64,000 bases of DNA. Source: MnTg04 sp964568075. GTDB taxonomy: Bacteria > Pseudomonadota > Gammaproteobacteria > Steroidobacterales > MnTg04. The position numbers and the translations under genes were made by a program. Positions within the stretch are counted from its first letter, which is position 1; the number at the start of each line of letters is the position of its first letter. Location: NCBI GenBank assembly GCA_964568075.1, contig CAZMOM010000007.1, forward strand, positions 1 through 64,000, in the 5' to 3' direction. The notes under the pieces are model-generated. The model searched no databases. It had not been told where the DNA came from and saw nothing but the letters and a program-made list of their open reading frames with translations. Shown piece after piece: positions 24,037-33,720 of the stretch.

Positions 24037-25125
24037 ATGACGATTCGCGGGCCAGAGACAACGCCGATCATTGGCGAAGCACCGGCATTTGTCGAAATGC
24101 TGGAGCACGTATCACGTGCCGCTGATCTGACAAAACCGGTGCTGATCATTGGCGAACGCGGTACCGGCAAGGAACTCATTGCGAACCGCTTGCATTATTT
24201 ATCCGGGCGATGGGAGCAATCGCTGATAAAACTCAATTGTGCCGCAATAACAGAAGGCATTCTCGAAAGCGAATTGTTCGGCCATCAGGCGGGCTCGTTC
24301 ACCGGCGCCACGGGCACTCATATCGGTTGTTTTGAAAGAGCGCATGAGGGCACTTTGTTTTTGGACGAATTGTCAACGGTCTCTCTGCGCATGCAGGAGA
24401 AAATCCTGCGAGTGATCGAGTACGGCGAATTCGAGCGAGTCGGTGGTTCCAAAACCATTCATGTCGATGTCCGTATCGTTGGCGCAAGTAACGAGGACCT
24501 TCCGGCGCTGGTACTCAGCAACCGGTTCCGGCCGGACCTGCTGGACAGACTTGCGTTCGATGTTATCGCCGTTCCTCCTTTGCGCGCCAGGAAAGAAGAT
24601 ATTCTGCCGCTCGCCAATTATTTTGCAGTGACAATCACCAGCGAGCTTAAACGAGATTTTTTCCCGGGATTTTCGCATCGGGCCGCCTCCGCGTTGCTGA
24701 GCTACCCGTGGCCTGGCAACGTCAGGGAATTGAAGCATACGATCGAGCGATCAGTGTATCGCGCCGAAAAGCCCGATAAACCAGTAACGCAAATTATATT
24801 TGACCCATTCGACTCGCCTTATGTACCCGGACGGATGCCGATGCCCCGACGCCGGATCCCCGGTGCAAAGCATGCGCCAGCGACCGACATCACCGGTATA
24901 AAAGCAGCCTCGACAAGCACTCATTTCCCGGTCGATCTGAAAAGTACCGTCGGAAACCTGGAAGAAAAACTGGTTCGTGAAGCGATGAAGAAGGCGAGAT
25001 TCCGCCAACCAGAGGCTGCCAGGTTACTGGGTCTGAGTTATCACCAGCTACGCGGATTGCTGCGCAAGCATAATTTACAGGACGAACTGGGCCGGAAACG
25101 AAACCTGGAAAACAGTCGTTCATAA
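24037..25125 (+). CDS. pspF: PspF, sigma-54-dependent activator of the phage shock operon
   Basis: 362 aa. The AAA+ domain spans about 10-245: Walker A GERGTGKEL, GSFTGA loop (the usual form is GAFTGA), Walker B GTLFLDEL, and SRL-type arginine fingers around DRLAFDVIAVPPLRARKEDI. No regulatory N-terminal domain is present, as in E. coli PspF; repression is through PspA. A Fis-type helix-turn-helix ends the protein (RQPEAARLLGLSYHQLRGLL). It is divergent from pspA, with about 206 bases holding the sigma-54 promoter and probable upstream sites. Confidence 0.93.
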   Translation: MTIRGPETTPIIGEAPAFVEMLEHVSRAADLTKPVLIIGERGTGKELIANRLHYLSGRWEQSLIKLNCAAITEGILESELFGHQAGSFTGATGTHIGCFERAHEGTLFLDELSTVSLRMQEKILRVIEYGEFERVGGSKTIHVDVRIVGASNEDLPALVLSNRFRPDLLDRLAFDVIAVPPLRARKEDILPLANYFAVTITSELKRDFFPGFSHRAASALLSYPWPGNVRELKHTIERSVYRAEKPDKPVTQIIFDPFDSPYVPGRMPMPRRRIPGAKHAPATDITGIKAASTSTHFPVDLKSTVGNLEEKLVREAMKKARFRQPEAARLLGLSYHQLRGLLRKHNLQDELGRKRNLENSRS

Positions 25126-25455
25126 CAGTGACGGTGCTGCCCGCTGACCAAAACCTCACATCGCTGGCTTTTATCCCAGCCATCGAGGCGGGCGGGCTAC
25201 CACAGGGAATCCGCAGAACAGGTGGCTCGCCGGTTTTATAAGAACCAACCGATTCGCATCGTCTGCGTGATTAACTGCCGGGCAACGAGTCTTTTAGCAA
25301 GATTTCAAGCCTGGAAAACCGTTTTAGATAATCATTGTTCGCCCGGCGTATGACTTCATAGCTTTCATCGCGGCCATAGACATGGGTGTGCCTTGAAGAG
25401 ATGCCCCAGCAGGTTCCACAAGGATTCTTTATCGTTTATCGCCACTGCCTGCCAG
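25126..25455. other. 330-base gap after pspF
   Basis: No intact gene. It contains a short start-less minus-strand frame (25271-25435, described separately) and a weak GCTGG...CCAGC hairpin around 25164 without a T-run. Nothing else stands out. Confidence 0.5.
25271..25435 (-). pseudogene. Start-less fragment, possible tail of a decayed gene
   Basis: A 54-codon frame opens right after a stop and has no ATG, GTG or TTG start with a ribosome site. It reads like real protein: CWGISSRHTHVYGRDESYEV and then a basic, helix-like end (RFSRLEILLKDSLPGS). The GI...H-x-Y-G-R-D-E arrangement recalls the C-terminal end of M20 peptidases (compare HGKDERI in the gene at 3760-5196). That likeness is my inference. 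It may be a relic, or chance. Confidence 0.3.
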
Positions 25456-26757
25456 TCAGTTTCTGTAAGCTGGCGGCAACTCACCTCCGAGCTCTTTGTA
25501 ACGCTCGAATAGCAAGGTCGATCGACTAACCATCGGAATCAGCCTTCCCTTGATCAGGACCATGTCGGCAAATGTCGTTACCTCCAGCGGATCACCGCTC
25601 CAGACCACCAGGTCTGCATCCATCCCGGGAGCGATGGTTCCGTATTTCTCATCGACGCCATACATTCTGGCCGGATTAATGGTCAATCCCTTAAGAGCCG
25701 CCTCATAATCCAGACCATTGGCAACCGCAACGCCTGCCGCCTGTTTCATGTTGCGAGAGTTATGCGAATTACCCGATGAGAAAGCCACAGTCACCCCGGC
25801 GGCTTCGAGTCGTGCCGAATTCTCCAGCGTAGACCCCAATGACTCGAAACTGCGCGGAAGATTATTCAGAGGATCAAGAATAACGGGCACCTGCGCCAAT
25901 GATAGTTTCTCGGCAACCACCCATGCCTCTGCACCACCATTGATAATCAGGCGTATCCCGAATTCGTCCGCCAGTCTCAGCGCCGCTTCGATATCGCTAG
26001 CCCGATGAACCGATGCCACAAGCGGGATTTGGCCATTCAGCGCGCTAATCAAAACCTCGAGATCAAGTCGGCCCAGTCGATATGGTCGCCGGGCGCCCTG
26101 GTCATACTGGCTCCGGTTGGCTGCTAAATCTCGCGCGTCCTGCAATGCCTCGCGCAACAGCAACAGCGTGTTGGCGCGCGACCCTCCACTCAAGGCCGCC
26201 CCCGTTTCACCCAGCTCGACAAACAGGGCGCTGTTTCTCGCCACGATAAAATTTTCCGTCGAACCAAGATGAATGACCGTACCCAGACCCGTGATCGGCG
26301 ATGCGCCAGGCTCAGGAGTAGATCGCGAGTGCGGTGCGACCATCGCCCGGGTTACCCCCTCGATGCGATTGATCGGGATCAGCGTCGACCTGGGATTGAT
26401 GACGTCGCCCAACTCGAAGGAAGCTGTGAAGCGATCGTCGGATTGGAAAACATCGACCGTCTGCTCTATCAATGAAATTTCGGCGACGCCGAAATAACTG
26501 TACGCATCGAAAAACCCAGGCGTAACCACCCGGCCACTCCCATCTATCAGTGTCGCGCCGTCCGGAATGTCTACGTTATTGCCCACTGCCACGATGCGAC
26601 CGTTTTCAACCAGTACGGTCGCATCACTCAGCGTGCCTTGATCACTCATTGTATGAATGCGTGCACCGGTAATTATGAGCGCTTCGGCATAGGCAACCCC
26701 TGGTAAAACAGAACATAAAAGGAGTGACGCAGCAAAATAATTTTTTCGTGCCCTCAT
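25456..26757 (-). CDS. Exported amidohydrolase-superfamily protein with a degenerate metal site
   Basis: 433 aa with a signal peptide (cleavage after AYA, about residue 24). The amidohydrolase frame is clear: TPGFFDAYSY, GLTINPARMYGVDEKYGTIAPG and GMDADLVVWSGDPL. The first metal-binding motif, normally H-x-H in TPGxxDxHxH, reads Y86-S-Y88, so two metal ligands are missing. The protein may bind metal differently or not at all. Its start overlaps the stop of the upstream amidohydrolase lipoprotein (26754-26757, ATGA), so the pair is co-translated and may form a heteromer in which only the partner is catalytic. Confidence 0.83.
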   Translation of the reverse strand: MRARKNYFAASLLLCSVLPGVAYAEALIITGARIHTMSDQGTLSDATVLVENGRIVAVGNNVDIPDGATLIDGSGRVVTPGFFDAYSYFGVAEISLIEQTVDVFQSDDRFTASFELGDVINPRSTLIPINRIEGVTRAMVAPHSRSTPEPGASPITGLGTVIHLGSTENFIVARNSALFVELGETGAALSGGSRANTLLLLREALQDARDLAANRSQYDQGARRPYRLGRLDLEVLISALNGQIPLVASVHRASDIEAALRLADEFGIRLIINGGAEAWVVAEKLSLAQVPVILDPLNNLPRSFESLGSTLENSARLEAAGVTVAFSSGNSHNSRNMKQAAGVAVANGLDYEAALKGLTINPARMYGVDEKYGTIAPGMDADLVVWSGDPLEVTTFADMVLIKGRLIPMVSRSTLLFERYKELGGELPPAYRN

Positions 26758-28151
26758 CTGATCTCTCCGTCAATTTCCATGATGCCGAGTAAAAAATCCG
26801 ACCTCGGCTGACGAGCCGGGTCATTTCGGTCATATACCAGCGCCCCATCTACAAAAACATTTTCGGCGTGGCTGTATACGCTGAACGGGTTGCCATCCCA
26901 GATTACGAGATCGGCATTTTTTCCGGCCGCCAGGGTTCCTGTCTGGTCGTCTATTCCCAACGCTTTCGCAGGATTTTCCGTGAGCCATCTCATCGCCTGC
27001 TCCTCCAGAACCGGTATGCCATTGCGATTGGCCGCGGCGATAACCTTTGCGGCTTCCTGGTTCAGGCGTTGAATGCCTGACGACGAATCCGAATGCACGA
27101 TGGCGCACCCCCCGGCCTTATCCACCAGCGCGATATTCTCCCTGACTCCATCGTATGCCTCTATCTTAAACCCCCACCAATCAGCCCACATCGATGCGCA
27201 GATGTTATTTTCCGCGAGCAAGTCGGCCACCTTGTAGGCCTCGACGGCATGATGGAAAGAGGCGATCGAGTAACCGAACTCTTTGGCGATATCGATCATG
27301 GTCGCCATTTCATCGGCACGATAACAGTGGTTGTGAACGAGTATCTCACCATTCAGAACACCGGCAAGCGTCTCCAGCTTGAGATCACGAACCGGTTTTT
27401 CATCCGATTTGTCGCTGAGGTAATCCTGCCAGGCCTCGTTATACGCACTGGCCTCTATCCAAGCTGCCCGATAACCGGCCACGTTGCCCATTCCGGTGCT
27501 GGGAGCCAACTGACGCTCGGCGCCATAAACCCGTTTCGGATTCTCGCCACAGGCCATTTTTAGCCCGTATGGCGCACCTGGAAATTTCATACCCTGCGTT
27601 GTCCGCGATGGAACATTCTTGACGGTTACGCTTCGCCCGCCGATCAGATTGGCTGAGCCCGGCAAAATCTGCATGCTGGTGACGCCGCCCGCCAGTGCCG
27701 CGGCGAATCCCGGGTCCTTCGGATTGACCGAATGCTCGGCCCACACTTCCGCCGTTACCGGCGCGGTCGCCTCATTTCCGTCCGACTGCGCTGCGACGCC
27801 CGGCGAAGCGTAGACGCCCAGGTGCGAATGGGTGTCGATGATGCCCGGTGTCAGCCATTTTCCCGAAGCGTCGATTTCCATCGCTCCGTCCGGCAGGACC
27901 AGATTCTGTCCCAGCTCCGCAATTTTTCCGTCGCGTACCAACAGGTCACCATCGTCTATACGGCCGCCATCCCCGGTGAAAATTGTCGCCCCCCTGATCA
28001 GCATCGTTTCTGAAGGCAGAGGCCGATACGTCGACGGGAAGGGATCCGGATTCGGAGCAACGCGGGGGTCATCACCTCTGCCGCTTCCTCCTGGCGGACT
28101 GCAGGCCGTGAGTAACACCAGCAGCGTAATTATCAGCGTCGTTTTATTCAT
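26754..28151 (-). CDS. Amidohydrolase lipoprotein (imidazolonepropionase-like)
   Basis: 465 aa from the second ATG (28151; one codon further upstream is possible). Lipobox LLTAC, then a Pro/Gly-rich linker. The metal site is intact here: H-S-H in TPGIIDTHSHLGVY, further H in HNHCY and ASFHHAVEAYKV, and D in AIVHSDSSSG. The C-terminal LTENPAKALGIDDQTG block and GKNADLVIWDGNPF are family marks. It probably hydrolyses a cyclic amide or a peptide-like substrate in the periplasm. It forms an operon with the degenerate paralogue downstream. Confidence 0.86.
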   Translation of the reverse strand: MNKTTLIITLLVLLTACSPPGGSGRGDDPRVAPNPDPFPSTYRPLPSETMLIRGATIFTGDGGRIDDGDLLVRDGKIAELGQNLVLPDGAMEIDASGKWLTPGIIDTHSHLGVYASPGVAAQSDGNEATAPVTAEVWAEHSVNPKDPGFAAALAGGVTSMQILPGSANLIGGRSVTVKNVPSRTTQGMKFPGAPYGLKMACGENPKRVYGAERQLAPSTGMGNVAGYRAAWIEASAYNEAWQDYLSDKSDEKPVRDLKLETLAGVLNGEILVHNHCYRADEMATMIDIAKEFGYSIASFHHAVEAYKVADLLAENNICASMWADWWGFKIEAYDGVRENIALVDKAGGCAIVHSDSSSGIQRLNQEAAKVIAAANRNGIPVLEEQAMRWLTENPAKALGIDDQTGTLAAGKNADLVIWDGNPFSVYSHAENVFVDGALVYDRNDPARQPRSDFLLGIMEIDGEIR

Positions 28152-28316
28152 CATTGCCCCAATCTACGTCTTCTTCAGTTGGCCGGCCGGCCAAAAGGGC
28201 TTCGAATCGTAACACGGATTTCGGAACCTCCGGCCAGTGGGCCGAAAACCTAATCTTGGACGGGGTTCGCCTCAATGATGCATTATCCGTCTGCAACCCG
28301 GTTTCCAGGAGTCCGG

Positions 28317-29498
28317 ATGACCACGATAGGCACGCCGTTGACCAGCCAGGCGACACGATTGATGCTGCTGGGGTCCGGCGAACTCGGCAAAGAAGTCGCT
28401 ATAGAAGCTCAGCGATTCGGTGTTGAAGTCATCGCAGTCGATCGCTACGCAAACGCACCCGCCATGCTGGTCGCTAACCGCAGTCACGTCATCGACATGC
28501 TGGATCCTGATGCATTGAGGGACGTCATCATGAGCGAGCAACCGGACTATGTGGTTCCGGAAATAGAAGCTATCGCTACGCCGGTCCTGCTGGAGCTTGA
28601 AAAGGAAGGATTCCACATTATCCCGACCGCGATGGCCACATGTCTGACCATGGATCGGGAAGGCATACGTCGCCTTGCCGCGGAGACCCTGGGTATTGCA
28701 ACTTCGCCATACCGTTTCGCCGATACAGAAAAAGAATACCGGCAGGCGATCGGAGAAATTGGGATCCCCTGTGTCATCAAGCCCGTGATGAGTTCGTCGG
28801 GAAAAGGGCAAAGCACCGTCCGCAGCGAATCAGACATCGATAATGCATGGAAACATTCGCAGCACGGAGGGCGTACCGGTGCGGGGCGGGTCATAGTCGA
28901 AGGGTTTATAGATTTCGATTACGAAATAACGTTGTTAACGGTCCGCCATATTGGCGGCACCAGCTTCTGTGCCCCGGTTGGGCATATGCAGATCGATGGT
29001 GACTATCGCGAATCCTGGCAGCCACAAGAGATGTCCGCTGCAGCGTTGAAAGAGGCGCAGGAAATTGCCTCGACGGTCACAGGGCAACTGGGCGGGCGAG
29101 GAATTTTTGGTGTTGAATTGTTCGTCAAAGGCGATCGAGTATTTTTTAGTGAAGTATCGCCACGGCCACACGACACTGGCATGGTAACGATGATTTCGCA
29201 GGACCTGTCGCAGTTCGCTCTGCACGTCAGGGCGGTACTCGGTCTGCCTGTTCCTGAGATTCGCCAGCACGGTCCGTCTGCGTCCTGCGTCATTCTCGCG
29301 GAAGGCGACTCGCATGGCGTGACTTATTCGGGATTCGACCCGGCTCTGGCACAACCCGACACAAAATTGCGTTTGTTTGGCAAACCCGAAGTCCATGGGA
29401 AACGCCGTATGGGCGTCGCGCTGGCACTGGATGAGTCGATCGACAGCGCGAGAGAAAAGGCCCGCCATGTTTCTGCGGCGATCCGTCTGCAGTTGTGA
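28317..29498 (+). CDS. purT: Formate-dependent phosphoribosylglycinamide formyltransferase (GAR transformylase 2)
   Basis: 393 aa from the ATG at 28317 (AGGAG 5 bases upstream); earlier in-frame ATGs are not conserved. An ATP-grasp enzyme that makes formyl-GAR from GAR, formate and ATP in purine synthesis. The sequence follows E. coli PurT closely: MLLGSGELGKEVAIEAQRFG, VPEIEAIATPVL, KPVMSSSGKGQ, EVSPRPHDTGMVT and LRLFGKPE. A lone gene, converging on the RND operon end with only 15 bases between. Confidence 0.97.
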   Translation: MTTIGTPLTSQATRLMLLGSGELGKEVAIEAQRFGVEVIAVDRYANAPAMLVANRSHVIDMLDPDALRDVIMSEQPDYVVPEIEAIATPVLLELEKEGFHIIPTAMATCLTMDREGIRRLAAETLGIATSPYRFADTEKEYRQAIGEIGIPCVIKPVMSSSGKGQSTVRSESDIDNAWKHSQHGGRTGAGRVIVEGFIDFDYEITLLTVRHIGGTSFCAPVGHMQIDGDYRESWQPQEMSAAALKEAQEIASTVTGQLGGRGIFGVELFVKGDRVFFSEVSPRPHDTGMVTMISQDLSQFALHVRAVLGLPVPEIRQHGPSASCVILAEGDSHGVTYSGFDPALAQPDTKLRLFGKPEVHGKRRMGVALALDESIDSAREKARHVSAAIRLQL

Positions 29499-29513
29499 AG
29501 CCATGGCAACCGA

Positions 29514-32500
29514 TCAGGCGTAATTGGCAAAACTGACTTTGAACAGCAGGCTGTACAAGACGGGTATGACGATCAACGTTAGCAAGGTCGCAAACAGCAG
29601 GCCAAAAATAATAGCTATCGCCAGTGGCTCCCACATCGGTCCACCGCCCAGCCATAACGGAATCATGCCGGCCACAGTCGTCGTCGTCGTCAGCAGGATG
29701 GGACGAATCCTCCGCTGAGCCGCGTTGACAATTGCGTCCTGTGGAGTGTTGTTTGGGTCGGCTTCTTCCAGGCTTATGCGGTCAATCAACACGATAGCGT
29801 TATTGATCACAATACCTGCCAGAGAAATAACACCAAGCAAGGTAATAAAACCAAAATAGGAACGTGCAACCAGCAGACCGATAATTACGCCAATAATCGA
29901 CAAGGGAATCGTCATTAGAATAATCGCCGGCTTGCGCAGGGAATTAAACTGGCTAACCAGCAATATCAGGATTATCAAACCGGCGATTGGCAGTTTTTCA
30001 TTGATCGACTGACTGGACTCCACGGATTTCTCCATGACACCGCCGAATTCCCAGCCAAAGCCAAATCCCCAGTCGGCCGATTCCTGGTCCAGCCAGGGTT
30101 CAATGGCCTGGTTGATCCCGGCTGCTGTATACCCTGGGTCTAGAAGAGACGATACCGTTACAGTCCGCAGGCGATCCCGCCTCCGGATTATTCCTGGCTC
30201 CCATATCATTTTCGCCTCGGCAACCTGACTCAGGGGAACCGACCTGCCGGTAGCCTGCGAGAAAACATTGATCGACTGCACCACACCCAGCTCGGTAGCC
30301 TGCGCGGCTCGCGAGCGCAAGACTATCGGTATCAGCTTGTCTTCCTCCCGGTACTCAGCCACTTCGACACCCGACAGGAAGGTCTGTAGTGAGATCGCAA
30401 TGTCCTGATGACTGACGCCCGCGAGCCTGGCGCGGGTTGCGTCAATCTCGACAACAATTTTCTTTATTCTCGCGCCCCAGTCATCGGAGATCTGCCGAGT
30501 TCCGGGAATTTCAGCCAGCTGGCGCCGGACCTTATCCACGATCTCAAATAACTGATCGCTGTCCCTGCCCGATACTCTGATCTCAACCGGCGGCCAGGCA
30601 GGCGGCCCCAGCGGCAATGGCCGTACGGTTGGTTTTAGCCCGGGGAAATTGTTTTCGAGGAATTCCCGGATTGGCGGTATCAGTTGCGTCTCCAGAATAT
30701 CCCTGCTGCTGGCATTGACGATGACGTAGGCGTACTCCGGTGTTGGCGGCTCGGGACGGTAGGAAAGAATGTACCTCGGTGCCCCTTCGCCGATAAACGC
30801 CCCCCAGTTAACGATGCCGGAACCGCCATTCTGGTCCGCCATCAGATTGTCGAACATGAATTGCTCCAGCGCGACGACTATTTCGTTGGTGGGTTCGATC
30901 GGACTACCGACCGGCAATTCGATTTCAATCGCCAGCGTCGGTCTGTCGTTCGCCGGGAAAAAGATATTTGGTAAAAATCTGAATCCCTGCAGGGCCAGGA
31001 AAAATACGCCACCGGCCGCCAGTAAAACCAGTGCCGGTCTCTTCAGCGCGTTTACGACGATCCCTCGGTAAACTGAGTAGAAGCGACTGGTATATTGCTC
31101 TCTTGACAGTTTTACTTTCATGAACACGACGCAAAGCATCGGAATAATAGTCAACGCAATAATCCATGAGCACAGCAGAGTAACGGTTACGACCGTGAAC
31201 AACGCCGCCGTGTACTCCCCGGCGTTTGATTCCGCCAATCGAATCGGCAAAAAAGCCGCGGCTGTCGTCAATGAGGAAACCAGCAGGGGAATTCGCAGCT
31301 CGGTCGCCGAATCGATAGCTGCGCGCCTGGCTGGTTTGCCATTCGTCATCTGCACCATGATCGATTCCGCCATCACGATGGCGTTATCAACCAGCATCCC
31401 GAGTGAAATTATCAGGCCCGCCAGCGACATCTGATGGAGACCGACATCCAGTAAGCCCATAAAAAAGATCGCAGCGAACATCGCGGATGGGATCAGCGTT
31501 GCGACTATTAAGCCGGTTCGCAAACCGAGAAAGAGCAGCATAACCACAGCAACCACAATGATCGCCTGCAAGAGATTATTGGCGAAGGCATCGATTTTTC
31601 TCTCGACATCACCGGCTTGAAATTGAATAAAGTCGAATTCCACGCCAACCGGGTAAACACTGTTTGCTCTGCGGATTACATCCTTGACGGCCTGACCAAG
31701 CTGCAAAATGTTGCCGCCTTCCCGCATCGATATTGCCAGCCCCAGGCTGCTATCGCCGGCGCTACGCATCATGCTTCGCGGCGGATCGACGTACCCGCGA
31801 TGGATCGTTACCAGATCCTCGAGCCTGACCAGGTCAGTTGTTCCCGGCAGATTGATGATGCTACGGCCGAGTTCGGAAAGTGCCTCGAAGTTGCCCGATG
31901 GCTCAAGAAAGATCCTTTCATATGGGGTGGAAAAATTACCGCCGGGCAAAATGATATTCCTCGACTCCAGAATCTGCTTGAGTTGCATCGGCGATAAACC
32001 GAGTTCTGCCAGTCGCGAATTGTTGAACTCGACAAAAACCTGCTCGGCTTGATCTCCATAAATCTCAACTTTGGCCACGTGTGTAATCAGCAGCAGTTCG
32101 TCCCTGACGTCATCGGCGATGGTTTTCAACTCGCGGTAGTCAAAGCCGTCCCCGGTGATGGAAACGATTGTGCCGAACACGTCGCCGAATTCGTCATCAA
32201 CGATTGGGCCAATCACATCTGCTGGCAACTGGGCCCGCGTATCCTCCACTTTTCGCCTGAGCTTGTCCCAGATTGGCTGGATATCCCTGTATTCATTTCG
32301 CAGGTTAACCATGATGACCGAAATGCCGGTTTTTGATCGGCTGGTAACAAAATCCAGCTCTGGAATCTCCTGGATGGCCTTTTCCAGCTTGTCGGTTACC
32401 AGATCCTCGACACGTTTCGGGCTGGCGCCCGGAAAAACGGTCCTTACTTGTGCGGTTCGGATCGTGAATCCCGGATCCTCGGCACGAGGCATTCGCGTAT

Positions 32501-32585
32501 AAGTCATTGCTCCTGAAATCAGAACAACAAAAAGCAACGTCAGTGCGATGCGGTTCTTCTCGATCGCGAACTGCGTAATATTCAT
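29514..32585 (-). CDS. RND-family multidrug efflux transporter (inner-membrane pump)
   Basis: 1023 aa, the usual length. Twelve membrane helices with two large periplasmic loops are expected; MNITQFAIEKNRIALTLLF starts helix 1. The helix-4 motif GMLVDNAIVMAES has one of the two proton-relay aspartates, the second being Asn, as in this HAE1 branch. FLPIRLAES and GIVINNAIVLID are further family marks. It pumps drugs or other amphiphiles out of the membrane and periplasm, coupled to proton entry. It is the third gene of an outer-membrane channel, adaptor, pump operon and overlaps the adaptor by 4 bases (ATGA). Confidence 0.93.
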   Translation of the reverse strand: MNITQFAIEKNRIALTLLFVVLISGAMTYTRMPRAEDPGFTIRTAQVRTVFPGASPKRVEDLVTDKLEKAIQEIPELDFVTSRSKTGISVIMVNLRNEYRDIQPIWDKLRRKVEDTRAQLPADVIGPIVDDEFGDVFGTIVSITGDGFDYRELKTIADDVRDELLLITHVAKVEIYGDQAEQVFVEFNNSRLAELGLSPMQLKQILESRNIILPGGNFSTPYERIFLEPSGNFEALSELGRSIINLPGTTDLVRLEDLVTIHRGYVDPPRSMMRSAGDSSLGLAISMREGGNILQLGQAVKDVIRRANSVYPVGVEFDFIQFQAGDVERKIDAFANNLLQAIIVVAVVMLLFLGLRTGLIVATLIPSAMFAAIFFMGLLDVGLHQMSLAGLIISLGMLVDNAIVMAESIMVQMTNGKPARRAAIDSATELRIPLLVSSLTTAAAFLPIRLAESNAGEYTAALFTVVTVTLLCSWIIALTIIPMLCVVFMKVKLSREQYTSRFYSVYRGIVVNALKRPALVLLAAGGVFFLALQGFRFLPNIFFPANDRPTLAIEIELPVGSPIEPTNEIVVALEQFMFDNLMADQNGGSGIVNWGAFIGEGAPRYILSYRPEPPTPEYAYVIVNASSRDILETQLIPPIREFLENNFPGLKPTVRPLPLGPPAWPPVEIRVSGRDSDQLFEIVDKVRRQLAEIPGTRQISDDWGARIKKIVVEIDATRARLAGVSHQDIAISLQTFLSGVEVAEYREEDKLIPIVLRSRAAQATELGVVQSINVFSQATGRSVPLSQVAEAKMIWEPGIIRRRDRLRTVTVSSLLDPGYTAAGINQAIEPWLDQESADWGFGFGWEFGGVMEKSVESSQSINEKLPIAGLIILILLVSQFNSLRKPAIILMTIPLSIIGVIIGLLVARSYFGFITLLGVISLAGIVINNAIVLIDRISLEEADPNNTPQDAIVNAAQRRIRPILLTTTTTVAGMIPLWLGGGPMWEPLAIAIIFGLLFATLLTLIVIPVLYSLLFKVSFANYA

Positions 32586-33691
32586 TGCTGTTGTTCTTGT
32601 TTATTGCCGAGCAGGTGAACCCGCTGGCCATTTGCGAGCCGCCTTACACCCGCTGTCGCAATTCGCTCGCCGGCAGCCAAACCATTGATGATTTCTATGC
32701 CCGAGCGGTCAAAATCGGCGGTCTGCACGGTTCGCCTTTTCGCAACATAGTGATCACCACTTTGTTCCAGTACAAAAACATAGTGGCCCTCACGATCCTG
32801 GCCTACCGCGACCAGCGGCACCAGGATTCTTGTACGAGAATCTGCGGTCGCTATTGTTATCCGCACATCCACAGCCATGCCGGCACGGACTTGCTCGCAG
32901 CCTTCGTTGATAGAGACAGTCACCGGAAATGCGCTACTCATTCCCAAGGGCGCAACGCCAACTTCCTTCACAATGCCCGCAAAAACCTGATTGTCCAATG
33001 CGGAAATTACGATCTCTGCACTCATCCCATTGATTATGCTGCCGATCATGGTCTCCGGTATCGAAACCGCGGCTTCGGCACAGCTTCCACAAGTCAATCG
33101 TATGACGGGCTGTCCGGGAGAGATATTTTCATTTTCAATCGCAAATATTTCCGCGACGCTGCAAGCTTCCGGCGCAAGCAAACGTGTGTAAGACACCTGA
33201 AGCTGGGCTGCTTCAAGTTGCTGATTGGCCGCTCGCATCTGGGCGCTGGCAGACTCCGATGCCGCCCGCGCCGCATCGAGATCAGCCTTGGACGCATTGC
33301 GATTCTCATACAGGCCCCTGGTTCTTTCGTACGTTGCTTCAGCGTTTCGCAGCCCGGCTCGTGCCTGGGCCAGACCGGCTACAGCTTCTTTTTCCATTAC
33401 CTGGTAATCCTTGGGATCGATACGCGACAGCAGTTCTCCGGCCACGACCGCATCGCCAACGTCAACCAGGTTTTCGGTAATGTTTCCCGCAACCCTGAAA
33501 CTCAGTGTGCTGTCGAGCTCCGCTCGCGTGCTTCCCGAAAAAGTATGAATGGATTCTGCTCCGCTCGTCTTAACGACCATTGATCTGACAGGTCTTAACT
33601 CGACGGTCAGCTCGGGTTCAGGACCGCCACAAGATGCCACACATATAGCCGTTATAATCCAGGTGGAAATACGCGATACTTGTTTGTTCAA
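32582..33691 (-). CDS. RND periplasmic adaptor (membrane fusion protein), lipoprotein
   Basis: About 369 aa from a TTG at 33691, which has AGGGAG 8 bases upstream and begins a lipoprotein signal peptide (lipobox VASC, C21). The open frame reaches 33793 but would overlap the channel gene. The biotinyl-lipoyl-like hairpin is split around a coiled-coil segment: NLVDVGDAVVAGELLSRIDP and the EAIFAIENENISPGQPVIRL half. It bridges pump and channel. It overlaps the pump start by 4 bases. Confidence 0.9.
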   Translation of the reverse strand: MNKQVSRISTWIITAICVASCGGPEPELTVELRPVRSMVVKTSGAESIHTFSGSTRAELDSTLSFRVAGNITENLVDVGDAVVAGELLSRIDPKDYQVMEKEAVAGLAQARAGLRNAEATYERTRGLYENRNASKADLDAARAASESASAQMRAANQQLEAAQLQVSYTRLLAPEACSVAEIFAIENENISPGQPVIRLTCGSCAEAAVSIPETMIGSIINGMSAEIVISALDNQVFAGIVKEVGVAPLGMSSAFPVTVSINEGCEQVRAGMAVDVRITIATADSRTRILVPLVAVGQDREGHYVFVLEQSGDHYVAKRRTVQTADFDRSGIEIINGLAAGERIATAGVRRLANGQRVHLLGNKQEQQQ

Positions 33692-33720
33692 GGTTGATCT
33701 CCCTGCATTTTTCCTGGCGC

